Part shown: one piece after another, positions 36,407 to 43,854 of the stretch
Layout: every line of letters begins with the position of its first letter
Position numbering within the stretch: position 1 is the stretch's first letter
DNA from: Bacteroidales bacterium
GTDB lineage: Bacteria > Bacteroidota > Bacteroidia > Bacteroidales > Tenuifilaceae
Direction of reading: 5' to 3'
NCBI GenBank assembly: GCA_020636845.1
Contig: JACJXD010000006.1
Location: 123,397-187,396, forward strand
Length of the DNA: 64,000 nucleotides
The notes under the pieces: model-generated
Database searches by the model: none
Told to the model about the DNA's origin: nothing
Seen by the model: only the letters and a program-made list of their open reading frames with translations
Position numbers and translations under genes: made by a program

Positions 36407-37951
36407 ATGTTTAGCGTTAAAAAAGGTTTGTTTTTAGTTGCGGTAATTTTTGCTATTACCGGTATTTCCTGTTCGAAGTTGGAGGACGAGAATAAGGATC
36501 CGAATTCTATTAGTATTACCGAAGAGCATCCCGATATGTTGCTTACTCACTCCATTGAAGAGTTGGGCGATCTGATTTTTGATGTTTGGTTGGGACACGA
36601 AATTGGATCGTGTTGGGTTCAGCACATGGCAAAAGTGCAATATACCGACGAAGATAGATATGTTCCTCGTAACGATGTTATTAATGATATTTGGACGACA
36701 TTATATGCGGGACCTGGAATTGAAATTCAGCGAATTATTGATATTGCAAAGAAAAATGGACACGATAATTATCAGGGTGTTGCATTGGTATTAAAAGTTT
36801 ATTTGTTTTCGGTACTAACCGATTTGTATGGCGATATTCCTTACTCGGAAGCGTTTAAGCCCGATAGTACGCTAACGCCGAAGTACGATACTCAGGAAAG
36901 TATTTACAGCAATTTTATGCAGGCGTTGGAATTGGCAAATACTTTACTTAAAAATGATGGACAAGTTGTTGATGGAGATATTTTATTTGATGGCGATATC
37001 GTGAAGTGGAAGAGGTTTGCAAATTCTTTACGGTTACGATTGTTATTAAGAATGTCCAATAAAATGGATGCTCAATCCTTAAAAAGCGCAATTTCATCAA
37101 TAGTTAACAATCCTACAACTTATCCAATATTTCAATCGAATTCCGATAATGCCGCGCTTCATTATTTAGGGACAACACCCAATAATAATCCCTTAAACGA
37201 GACCTATAAAACTCGTGACGACCATCGTGTTAGTAAAACTTTGGTCGATGCAATGTATAATCCAAATAAACCGGATCATCCCGATTGGCGGATTATGGTT
37301 TATGCCGATGTTCCGGATGCAGGGGGCTACTGGACAGGTTTGCCAAATGGGTTAACATCGGCAAAGGCTGCTGCCTATAATGGAAACGGATTTACAGGAA
37401 CATCTCGAATAGGTAGTTACTTTATCCAGCCCGAGGCACCGGGAATGTTTATGAGCTATGCCGAATTGCAATTTCTTTTGGCAGAAGTTGCTTATAAGGA
37501 TTTACTTGAAGGTGTTTCGAGTGCCGATGCTCAAACATTTTACGAGAATGGAATTAGGGCATCGTACTATCAATTTCAGGATGAAATTTTGGAAAAAGCG
37601 CCGGAATTTTATAGTCAATTTAATGGGGTAGTACTGAATATTGACGATTTTATTAACGATTTTTTGGCTAACGACGGAGCATGGAATCAGGTTTCCGGGC
37701 TACAAAAAATAGCGAAGCAAAAGTGGATTGCCATGTTCGATCAGGGCGTTCAAGCGTGGTTCGAATGGAGAAGAACGGGGCTTCCTGTTTTAGTTCCGGC
37801 CGAGGATGGGTTGAATAATGGGAAAATTCCCATAAGGCTGCGTTATCCCTCCGACGAATATTCGAGGAACGAAGAACAGCTAAATGTGGCGTTAACTCGG
37901 ATGAGCGGTTCCGACGATTTGAATACACCTGTATGGTGGAACGAGCATTAA
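36407..37951 (+). CDS. SusD/RagB-type nutrient-binding lipoprotein (pair 3)
   Basis: A 514-residue surface lipoprotein. Lipobox GISC near residue 23 is followed by SKLEDENKD. VLTDLYGDIPYSEAF, TPKYDTQESIYSNFM and WKRFANSLRLRLLLRM are standard family blocks, and the C-terminal WFEWRRTG segment is typical of the nutrient-binding subgroup. It pairs with SusC 3 and is followed by a further lipoprotein gene after 33 nt, so this unit has three genes. Confidence 0.93.
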   Translation: MFSVKKGLFLVAVIFAITGISCSKLEDENKDPNSISITEEHPDMLLTHSIEELGDLIFDVWLGHEIGSCWVQHMAKVQYTDEDRYVPRNDVINDIWTTLYAGPGIEIQRIIDIAKKNGHDNYQGVALVLKVYLFSVLTDLYGDIPYSEAFKPDSTLTPKYDTQESIYSNFMQALELANTLLKNDGQVVDGDILFDGDIVKWKRFANSLRLRLLLRMSNKMDAQSLKSAISSIVNNPTTYPIFQSNSDNAALHYLGTTPNNNPLNETYKTRDDHRVSKTLVDAMYNPNKPDHPDWRIMVYADVPDAGGYWTGLPNGLTSAKAAAYNGNGFTGTSRIGSYFIQPEAPGMFMSYAELQFLLAEVAYKDLLEGVSSADAQTFYENGIRASYYQFQDEILEKAPEFYSQFNGVVLNIDDFINDFLANDGAWNQVSGLQKIAKQKWIAMFDQGVQAWFEWRRTGLPVLVPAEDGLNNGKIPIRLRYPSDEYSRNEEQLNVALTRMSGSDDLNTPVWWNEH

Positions 37952-37984
37952 ATCTAACTAAGGCATTAATTAATTGGTAATACG

Positions 37985-38866
37985 ATGAAGGTTAAAAAGT
38001 ATTTTTCCGGTTGTTGCATTTTGTTGTTCATGCTTATTGCATTTAGTTCTTGTTTAATGAACGACGATTTAATGACTAGCAATGTTCATACCGGAGGATT
38101 GCTCGATGCTACAACTTTAATTCAATATAAAGCGGGCTCGCTACACAACGATACCATTAGTGTTGTTGTGTACCAAGGGCCGGCGGTAACTTCAATTAAA
38201 ATATTCAAACGTTATACTCATATAGCCGATGGTAGCGAAACTGACGAAATTTTACTTGACGAAGTGGCCGTTAACGGACTTAACGAAGATGATACGTTGG
38301 TCTTGGATTTGGTTTATGGTTGGGATCAGTTAAGTCAGGGCTTTTCGAAATTGGGTAATGGAGTTGACGATTTTCCACAAACAGCAAATCTTGCGGATAT
38401 TGGCGATTACTTTACTTTGCGCTACGTGTCGGTTTTAAGTGATGGAACAGAAGCCTCAAATCGTTCTAAAACGGAGGTACTTGTTGCAAATTCGTATGCA
38501 GGTTATTACCGGTCGCAGATAACCTATTTCCATCCTACTTTAGGAGGAACATATCCAACCGTTCCTTATTGGTATGGCTTTTTACCGGATTCAAAGGAGT
38601 TGATAACAATTTCTTCTAATCAGTGCAGCATGAATTTCTCAATTTGGGGTAGCGATGGCGAAACCATGACCATTACAATAGAGCAGGATAATACGGTCAC
38701 TTTTGAAGTTGTAGGCTTTGAATATATAGTAAAAGCCGGAGATCCATACGATAGTAGTAAGGCGTCGTATTACGATTCATCAAGCAAAACGATATATTTA
38801 TATTACTACTGGGAAGGACCAGGAGGGTATAGGGTAATGTGGGAAGTTCTTTATCCGGATTTCTAG
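37985..38866 (+). CDS. lipoprotein of unknown function attached to SusCD pair 3
   Basis: A 293-residue lipoprotein (lipobox FSSC near residue 23, then LMNDD). The rest is rich in beta strands and aromatic residues, with no recognised domain; a strand-rich front half (about 50-165, SVVVYQGPAVTSIKIFKRY) may be an immunoglobulin-like fold and the C-terminal half contains many Tyr and Trp residues (YYDSSSKTIYLYYYWEGPGG). The place, after SusC and SusD, is where SusE/SusF-like surface glycan- or peptide-binding lipoproteins are often encoded, so a ligand-binding role is plausible. It is not matched by similar genes in pairs 1 and 2. Confidence 0.7.
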   Translation: MKVKKYFSGCCILLFMLIAFSSCLMNDDLMTSNVHTGGLLDATTLIQYKAGSLHNDTISVVVYQGPAVTSIKIFKRYTHIADGSETDEILLDEVAVNGLNEDDTLVLDLVYGWDQLSQGFSKLGNGVDDFPQTANLADIGDYFTLRYVSVLSDGTEASNRSKTEVLVANSYAGYYRSQITYFHPTLGGTYPTVPYWYGFLPDSKELITISSNQCSMNFSIWGSDGETMTITIEQDNTVTFEVVGFEYIVKAGDPYDSSKASYYDSSSKTIYLYYYWEGPGGYRVMWEVLYPDF

Positions 38867-38937
38867 AATATTTAATAATTGTATGTAAAACAGATATGCT
38901 TACATTTTTATATTGAAAGTGATAAAAAACATGTAGT

Positions 38938-39207
38938 ATGAAAAATCAAGTTAAACTCTGCCAAAGTTGCGGAATGCCTCTTGACAAAGATCCAAATAAT
39001 GGAGGCACAAATGCCGATAAAAGCAAAAGCAATATGTATTGCAGTTATTGCTACAAGGATGGCAAGTTTTTAGATGAAGGAATCAGCCTTCAGGAAAAAA
39101 TAGAAAAAAACGTTCAAATTGCGGTAAAAAGAATGAATATTCCCGAAAACGAGGCTAGAAGAATGGCTGAAAATTTGCTGCCAAAATTAGAGCGATGGAA
39201 ATCATAA
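38938..39207 (+). CDS. small zinc-ribbon protein
   Basis: An 89-residue protein with the motif CQSCGMPL near residues 8-15 and CSYCYKDGKF near 39-48, giving two CxxC knuckles of a zinc ribbon, followed by a basic helical tail. It matches the putative zinc-ribbon family found as small stand-alone proteins in anaerobes. Its function is unknown. The ATG at 38938 directly follows GTAGT and has no strong Shine-Dalgarno, as is usual in Bacteroidota. Confidence 0.8.
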   Translation: MKNQVKLCQSCGMPLDKDPNNGGTNADKSKSNMYCSYCYKDGKFLDEGISLQEKIEKNVQIAVKRMNIPENEARRMAENLLPKLERWKS

Positions 39208-39219
39208 CTCGATTGTCAT

Positions 39220-39601
39220 CCAGAGTAGGGGATAAGACAGAAAAGTCGAATAGATATAGCTGGTTTATGTGTTGCGAATCCGGAGTTTCTCAATGATATT
39301 GCTGATGGATTTTTAAATAAGGATTCAAAACTCTAGTCCGATTGTATAGAGGTTTTTACAATGATTTCCGAAGAACATCCTACCTGTTTTTGTTACTAAA
39401 ATAATGCCTTTAATATCGAGTAAAAATGCTAAAGCAAGGTGGAATACAATTTTGCTTATTGCGGACAAAATTCCAGGTGCAATATGTTCAATTTTGCCGA
39501 AGTTAAAGGAGTTAATTGAAAGAGATAAAAGCACAATTGTTCGGGTTGTTATAAAATATGAAATTCTGTTGGAAGAATATTTTGCGATAACGGTTTTATA
39601 G
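39220..39601 (+). pseudogene. broken HEAT-repeat protein
   Basis: Two adjoining frames give pieces of alpha-helical repeats. The first reads IAGLCVANPEFLNDIADGF then is stopped by TAG at 39334-39336, but continues SDCIEVFTMISEEHP in the same frame. After a shift near 39390 the second frame reads MPLISSKNAKARWNTILL and CSILPKLKELIERDKSTIVR. The pattern (paired helices, D-S-K, WNTI, repeats of about 38 residues) is that of HEAT/armadillo proteins. At least one stop and one frameshift break it, and the N-terminus is missing. Its 3' end overlaps the convergent acylphosphatase gene by about 50 nt. Confidence 0.7.
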
Positions 39602-39824
39602 TTACACTATTTACTTTAGAATAGAAAGACCCTTTCTGAACTGTTAGAACAAAATTTTGTAAAACTTGATCTTCGGCACATGCTTCGATGTAAACATCCC
39701 CGTTGTTTAAGTTTTTAACAAATCCATAAACTCCGAATGCATTGGCTGTTTTGTAAACGAAGTATCTAAAACCTACTCCTTGAACCCTACCATTTATTGT
39801 GATTGATATGATTTTTTTATTCAT
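39549..39824 (-). CDS. acyP: acylphosphatase
   Basis: A 91-residue acylphosphatase of normal length. The signature GRVQGVGFRYFVYKTA lies at residues 12-27, with the catalytic arginine in GFR, and GFVKNLNNGDVYIEACAE follows with the conserved asparagine. It hydrolyses acyl phosphates such as 1,3-bisphosphoglycerate or carbamoyl phosphate. Its 3' end runs into the broken HEAT gene on the other strand. A -7 box sits 55 nt upstream. Confidence 0.93.
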   Translation of the reverse strand: MNKKIISITINGRVQGVGFRYFVYKTANAFGVYGFVKNLNNGDVYIEACAEDQVLQNFVLTVQKGSFYSKVNSVTIKPLSQNILPTEFHIL

Positions 39825-39878
39825 TTGTAAAATTTGAAGCGCTACTTGTTGCTATAAGACAGAGAGTAATGGTAATTG

Positions 39879-39886
39879 CAAAATTA
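39879..39886 (-). promoter_or_regulatory. -7 box for acylphosphatase
   Basis: The minus strand reads TAATTTTG (TAnnTTTG). It is only 3 bp from the divergent -7 box of the DUF456 gene, so the two promoters would overlap. Confidence 0.45.
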
Positions 39887-39889
39887 TGC

Positions 39890-39897
39890 TATTTTTG
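39890..39897 (+). promoter_or_regulatory. -7 box for the DUF456 gene
   Basis: TATTTTTG matches TAnnTTTG, 17 nt upstream of the ATG at 39915. Its position argues against the longer TTG start at 39876, which would lie upstream of the promoter. Confidence 0.5.
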
Positions 39898-39914
39898 AGA
39901 AAAAACTTGGTAAT

Positions 39915-40412
39915 ATGATATGGGAGTACGCATTGGTTATTGTTGGAGCCGTCTTTATGCTTTTAGGCTTAGTAGGGTGTATTTTGCCTATTATTCCTGG
40001 ACCTCCATTAAGTTGGATTGGTATTATTTTGTTAGCACTTACCCATTTTGCCGATTATTCGTGGCAGTTTATAGTAATTACAGGCATCGTTGTTTTAGTT
40101 GTAACCATTCTGGATTACGTTTTTCCTGCATGGTTTACCCGTAAATTAGGAGGCACAAAATATGGTGTTTACGGTTCAATTATAGGATTAGTTATAGGAT
40201 TAATATTTTTTCCTCCCATAGGCATCATAGTAGGCCCTTTTGCAGGAGCTTATATAGGAGAGGTGATTGGTAATAGGAATTTAGAGAATAACAAAAACAA
40301 CCCCTTACTTTCAGCAACAGGATCATTTTTAGGCTTTCTGTTGGGAACAGGGATGAAATTTGCAGTTTCGGGTTACTTAACCTACCGATTTTTTGTCGAC
40401 GTATTTTTTTAA
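39915..40412 (+). CDS. DUF456 membrane protein
   Basis: A 165-residue inner-membrane protein with about five helices. The family features are the opening VGAVFMLLGLVGCILPIIPGPPLSWIGIILL, a glycine-rich centre (GVYGSIIGLVIGLIFFPPIGIIVGPFAGAYIGE) and a final helix. Its function is unknown. The stop is 3 nt from the end of the convergent RRM gene. Confidence 0.85.
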   Translation: MIWEYALVIVGAVFMLLGLVGCILPIIPGPPLSWIGIILLALTHFADYSWQFIVITGIVVLVVTILDYVFPAWFTRKLGGTKYGVYGSIIGLVIGLIFFPPIGIIVGPFAGAYIGEVIGNRNLENNKNNPLLSATGSFLGFLLGTGMKFAVSGYLTYRFFVDVFF

Positions 40413-40415
40413 AAC

Positions 40416-40688
40416 CTATTCTGGTTTTGCCTCATCGGGTTTTACGTCGCTTTTCCGGAAGGCATTGTTAACTTTAATGTTACGACCCTTAACTTGGCTA
40501 TCGTTAAGCGATTGTATAGCTTTTACACCATCCTCGTCGGATTCCATTTCAACAAACCCGTAGCCTTTGGATCGGCCAGACATTTTGTCAACAATAATCT
40601 TAACACTTAAAACGTTCCCAAAAGGAGTGAATAATTCTTTTAGCTCTTCAGCTGTCATAGAATAGGCAATGTTGCCAACGTAAATCAT
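40416..40688 (-). CDS. RRM-type RNA-binding protein
   Basis: A 90-residue single RNA-recognition-motif protein. RNP2 is IYVGNI at residues 2-7 and RNP1 is KGYGFVEM near 41-48, with the conserved GRNIKVNNA strand. The short tail is charged and proline-containing. Such small RRM proteins in Bacteroidota and cyanobacteria bind single-stranded RNA and are thought to act in global regulation. The frame runs further upstream, but those residues are hydrophobic and precede the fold; two adjacent ATGs (40691 and 40688) are the likely starts. Confidence 0.92.
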   Translation of the reverse strand: MIYVGNIAYSMTAEELKELFTPFGNVLSVKIIVDKMSGRSKGYGFVEMESDEDGVKAIQSLNDSQVKGRNIKVNNAFRKSDVKPDEAKPE

Positions 40689-40747
40689 CATAATGCAAAA
40701 AGTTAAAATGAATACACATAAAGTTAAACCCAATAAAATAAAAATGC

Positions 40748-40778
40748 AAAAAAAAAGCAGCCAAAATAGGCTGCTTTT
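40748..40778 (-). terminator. Rho-independent terminator of the arcC-OTC operon
   Basis: On the minus strand AAAAGCAGCC pairs with GGCTGCTTTT (10 bp) around a 6-nt loop, and a long T tract follows. It is 20 nt past the ornithine carbamoyltransferase stop. Confidence 0.9.
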
Positions 40779-40798
40779 GAGATTTTTATGGAGTGTTG

Positions 40799-41800
40799 CT
40801 ATTGTCCGAGAGTAGCTACCATAACTGCTTTTATAGTATGTACACGGTTTTCGGCTTCGTCAAATACAATTGATGCTTCGGATTCGAAAACTTCGTCGGT
40901 AACTTCCATTGCTTCCAATCCAAATTTTTGGTGGATGTCTTCTCCAACTTTAGTTTCCATGTTATGGAACGAAGGAAGGCAGTGCATAAACTTACAGTTA
41001 GGATTGCCGGTTAGTTCCATAGCTTTTTTGTTAACCTGATAAGGTTTTAGCAGTTTTATTCTTTCTTCCCATACGGAATCGGCTTCACCCATCGAAACCC
41101 ATACATCGGTGTAAATAAAATCACAACCTTTAACGCCTTCTTCAACTTTCTCGGTTAAGGTAATTTTAGCACCGGTGGTTTTAGCAATTTCCTTGCAGGT
41201 TTTTACAAGTTCCTCGTTTGGCCAACATTGTTTTGGAGCGCAGGCACGGAAGTCCATACCCATTTTGGCAGCACCTACCATTAACGAATTTCCCATGTTG
41301 TTACGAGCATCGCCCATATAGCAAAAAGAAACATCGCTAAGAGGCTTACTGCAGTGTTCACGCATGGTTAGGAAATCGGCCAAAATTTGAGTTGGGTGAA
41401 ATTCGGTGGTTAATCCATTCCATACCGGAACGTTCGAATACTTTGCTAATGTTTCAACAATTTCTTGTGAATAGCCGCGGTATTCAATGCCATCGTAAAT
41501 TCTACCTAAAACACGAGCGGTATCTTTCATGGACTCCTTTTTACCCATTTGTGAACCCGAAGGTCCAAGATAGGTTACTCTAGCTCCTTGATCGTAGGCT
41601 GCTACCTCGAAAGAGCAGCGTGTACGTGTTGAATCCTTTTCGAAGAGAATTACAATGTTCTTCCCTTTTAACTGTTGTTGCTCAACTCCAGTGTACTTTG
41701 CTGCTTTTAAATCGGCAGACAAATCGAGTAAAAACTGGATTTCCTTTTGAGAAAAATCTAACAGCTTTAAAAAGCTCCGGTTACGTAAGTTAAACGACAT
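40799..41800 (-). CDS. arcB: ornithine carbamoyltransferase, catabolic type
   Basis: A 333-residue OTCase. The carbamoyl phosphate-binding STRTRCSFE lies near residue 57, HPTQILADF near 136, and the ornithine-loop cysteine is in FMHCLPSFHN near 273. YLGPSGSQMGKKESMKDTARVLGR and the length resemble enzymes of arginine catabolism. With carbamate kinase upstream it probably runs citrulline plus phosphate to ornithine plus carbamoyl phosphate. A biosynthetic (argF) role cannot be excluded. It lies 40 nt after arcC and is followed by a terminator. Confidence 0.95.
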   Translation of the reverse strand: MSFNLRNRSFLKLLDFSQKEIQFLLDLSADLKAAKYTGVEQQQLKGKNIVILFEKDSTRTRCSFEVAAYDQGARVTYLGPSGSQMGKKESMKDTARVLGRIYDGIEYRGYSQEIVETLAKYSNVPVWNGLTTEFHPTQILADFLTMREHCSKPLSDVSFCYMGDARNNMGNSLMVGAAKMGMDFRACAPKQCWPNEELVKTCKEIAKTTGAKITLTEKVEEGVKGCDFIYTDVWVSMGEADSVWEERIKLLKPYQVNKKAMELTGNPNCKFMHCLPSFHNMETKVGEDIHQKFGLEAMEVTDEVFESEASIVFDEAENRVHTIKAVMVATLGQ

Positions 41801-41840
41801 GATTGTTAAATTTACTTGTTATACAATATTTTGTAAAAAG

Positions 41841-42806
41841 TTAATCTTCGTACTCCATGGTAATTTTTGTACCATACGATTTATCTTCCAACTTGGTGGA
41901 CTCTGTAATTACGCTTTTGCTTCCTCCGTTTTCAATAAAATTTAAACATGCGCGAATTTTAGGAGCCATATTTCCTTCGCCAAACATTCCTTCGTTTAAA
42001 TACTTAACGGTGTCGGCATGATTGATAAATTCCAGTTTCTTTTCGCCCGGTTTTTTGTAGTTGATGTAAACGTAAGGAACGTCGGTTAAAATATAAAACT
42101 CGTCAGCCTTAATTTCCGCTGCCATTAGGGATGATGCTAAATCTTTATCGATAACAGCTTCGGTAGGTCTTACATTTTTTTCTGCATCAATATAAACAGG
42201 AACACCACCACCACCTGCAGCAATAACGATAATACCCTGACGCACTAATTGATTTATTACTTTGATGTTGAGAATCCCAATGGGTCTTGGTGAAGGAACA
42301 ACCCTACGCCATCCGCTTCCGGTATCTTTTATTTCTTCTTTAAAAATCCAATTTTTTTGAGAAGCCAGTTCGTCGGCTTGTTTTTTATTGTAGCTGCGGC
42401 CAACGCGCTTGGTGGGATTCTTAAAAGCGGGATCGTCGTGGTTTACAATAACAGGCGTTTCCAGACAGCATACCTCTTTGTCAATACCGTGTTTTTGTAA
42501 AACGTTGCGAAGCATTCTTTCTATCATATAGCCAATTCCTCCTTGTGAATCGGCAACACAAATATCTAAAGGCATTTGGGGAATACCATACATGCTTTCG
42601 CCGGCATCGTTACGCATCAAGATGTTTCCAACTTGAGGTCCGTTGCCGTGGCTAATAACAAGGTTATATCCCTCTTTTATAAGATAAACTAAATTTTCGA
42701 GAGTTTCGGTTGTGTTTTGTTCCTGTTCTTCGATAGTTCCTGCTTGATTTCCTCGTAGTAGGGCATTTCCCCCTAGTGCAACAACTGCTATTTTGCTCAT
42801 ATTCAA
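41841..42806 (-). CDS. arcC: carbamate kinase
   Basis: A 321-residue carbamate kinase. ALGGNALL opens the protein, VISHGNGPQVGN (residues 52-63) is the classical substrate-binding block, and IAAGGGGVPV near 196-205 and the C-terminal GNMAPKIRACL near 278 are conserved. It makes ATP from carbamoyl phosphate and ADP. It is the first gene of a two-gene minus-strand operon with ornithine carbamoyltransferase; no arginine deiminase is in the window, so the citrulline source must be encoded elsewhere. Confidence 0.97.
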   Translation of the reverse strand: MNMSKIAVVALGGNALLRGNQAGTIEEQEQNTTETLENLVYLIKEGYNLVISHGNGPQVGNILMRNDAGESMYGIPQMPLDICVADSQGGIGYMIERMLRNVLQKHGIDKEVCCLETPVIVNHDDPAFKNPTKRVGRSYNKKQADELASQKNWIFKEEIKDTGSGWRRVVPSPRPIGILNIKVINQLVRQGIIVIAAGGGGVPVYIDAEKNVRPTEAVIDKDLASSLMAAEIKADEFYILTDVPYVYINYKKPGEKKLEFINHADTVKYLNEGMFGEGNMAPKIRACLNFIENGGSKSVITESTKLEDKSYGTKITMEYED

Positions 42807-42834
42807 TTATGTGTTAGTTTTTTTATTGAAGGTA

Positions 42835-42842
42835 CAAAGCTA
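42835..42842 (-). promoter_or_regulatory. -7 box of the arcC operon
   Basis: The minus strand reads TAGCTTTG (TAnnTTTG), 29 nt upstream of the arcC ATG at 42806. Confidence 0.6.
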
Positions 42843-42965
42843 AGAAAGTTTTTTTATTCGCAATATATTTACATGTTGTCCATAGCCCTAGAATTGTATT
42901 ATAACGATATGTTTAATAACATATAAGGGAAAGCGTAAAGGGTAGAATTTGTAATTGTCTTACAT

Positions 42966-42973
42966 TAAATTTG
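42966..42973 (+). promoter_or_regulatory. -7 box for the lipoprotein at 43030
   Basis: TAAATTTG matches TAnnTTTG, 56 nt upstream of the ATG at 43030. Confidence 0.5.
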
Positions 42974-43029
42974 CGTTTGGCAGGAAGCAGTCTATTTTGT
43001 AATTTTAAAAAATTTTAAACGGGTTTTGA

Positions 43030-43716
43030 ATGATAAAAAAGGCATCGGTATTTTTATGTGTTGTTGTTTTGGTTACTAGTTGTAGTAGGTTTAGTAAAAA
43101 AAACATTAAGCAAGGTGTTATTACTTACGACATTACTTACGATAGCGTGCTCCTGAAGCAAACGGATGCCAGACTATTACCTTCGGAACTTACCGTGAAG
43201 TTTAACAATAATTGTACGCTAAACACAATTGATGCTCTATCGGGAGCTGTTTCAATATCAATTATAAATAATCCTTTAAAACAGCAGTTTTCTACTTTAC
43301 TGAAGGTTTTTAATAAGAAGTTGTACCATACCGAGAACTTTTCCGATGGAAAGTACCCTGCCTTGTATTCCAGAATACCTCAGGTGCGAATTATTGAAAG
43401 TTCCGAGTCGTGTAAATTTCTTAACTATAATTGTATAAAGGCAATGGGCTATTTTGCCAATACGCCGGATGTTCATTTTGAGATAGTTTATACGAAGGAA
43501 ATTGACATTCAAAATCCAAACATAAATACCCCCTTTGAAATGGTCGATGGAGTTTTACTTAAATTCCATTTGAGGATTAATTCTATGGAAATGTTCTTGT
43601 CGGCTCGGTCGGTGGAGCATAAAAAAGTTCCGATGAGCACGTTCGATATTCCTGACGGTTATGCTGCTGTTGACTTTAAGACTATCACGGACTTGATTTA
43701 TATGCTTCAGCAATAA
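43030..43716 (+). CDS. lipoprotein of unknown function
   Basis: A 228-residue lipoprotein: signal peptide with lipobox VTSC near residue 17, followed by a beta-rich chain. The start GVITYDITYDS and the overall pattern of strands with a KFLNYNCIKAMGYF segment resemble proteins of the GLPGLI/DUF4412 kind (periplasmic or outer-membrane-associated), but I cannot assign it with confidence. It stands alone between the arcC promoter and ftsK. Confidence 0.65.
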   Translation: MIKKASVFLCVVVLVTSCSRFSKKNIKQGVITYDITYDSVLLKQTDARLLPSELTVKFNNNCTLNTIDALSGAVSISIINNPLKQQFSTLLKVFNKKLYHTENFSDGKYPALYSRIPQVRIIESSESCKFLNYNCIKAMGYFANTPDVHFEIVYTKEIDIQNPNINTPFEMVDGVLLKFHLRINSMEMFLSARSVEHKKVPMSTFDIPDGYAAVDFKTITDLIYMLQQ

Positions 43717-43793
43717 CATTTGCTGATTTTTCAGCGTTGTTCGATTTGTAATCGTTTTTAAAATTCTTTATACAGATTAGGGTTATATTTGCA

Positions 43794-43801
43794 GTGTATA
43801 T
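43794..43801 (+). promoter_or_regulatory. -7 box for ftsK
   Basis: TATATTTG matches TAnnTTTG, 53 nt upstream of the ftsK ATG at 43855. Confidence 0.55.
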
Positions 43802-43854
43802 TTTATGTTGAAGATATTCGATAATCCTTTTTTAACGAAGGTTTAGGTAAGTTT

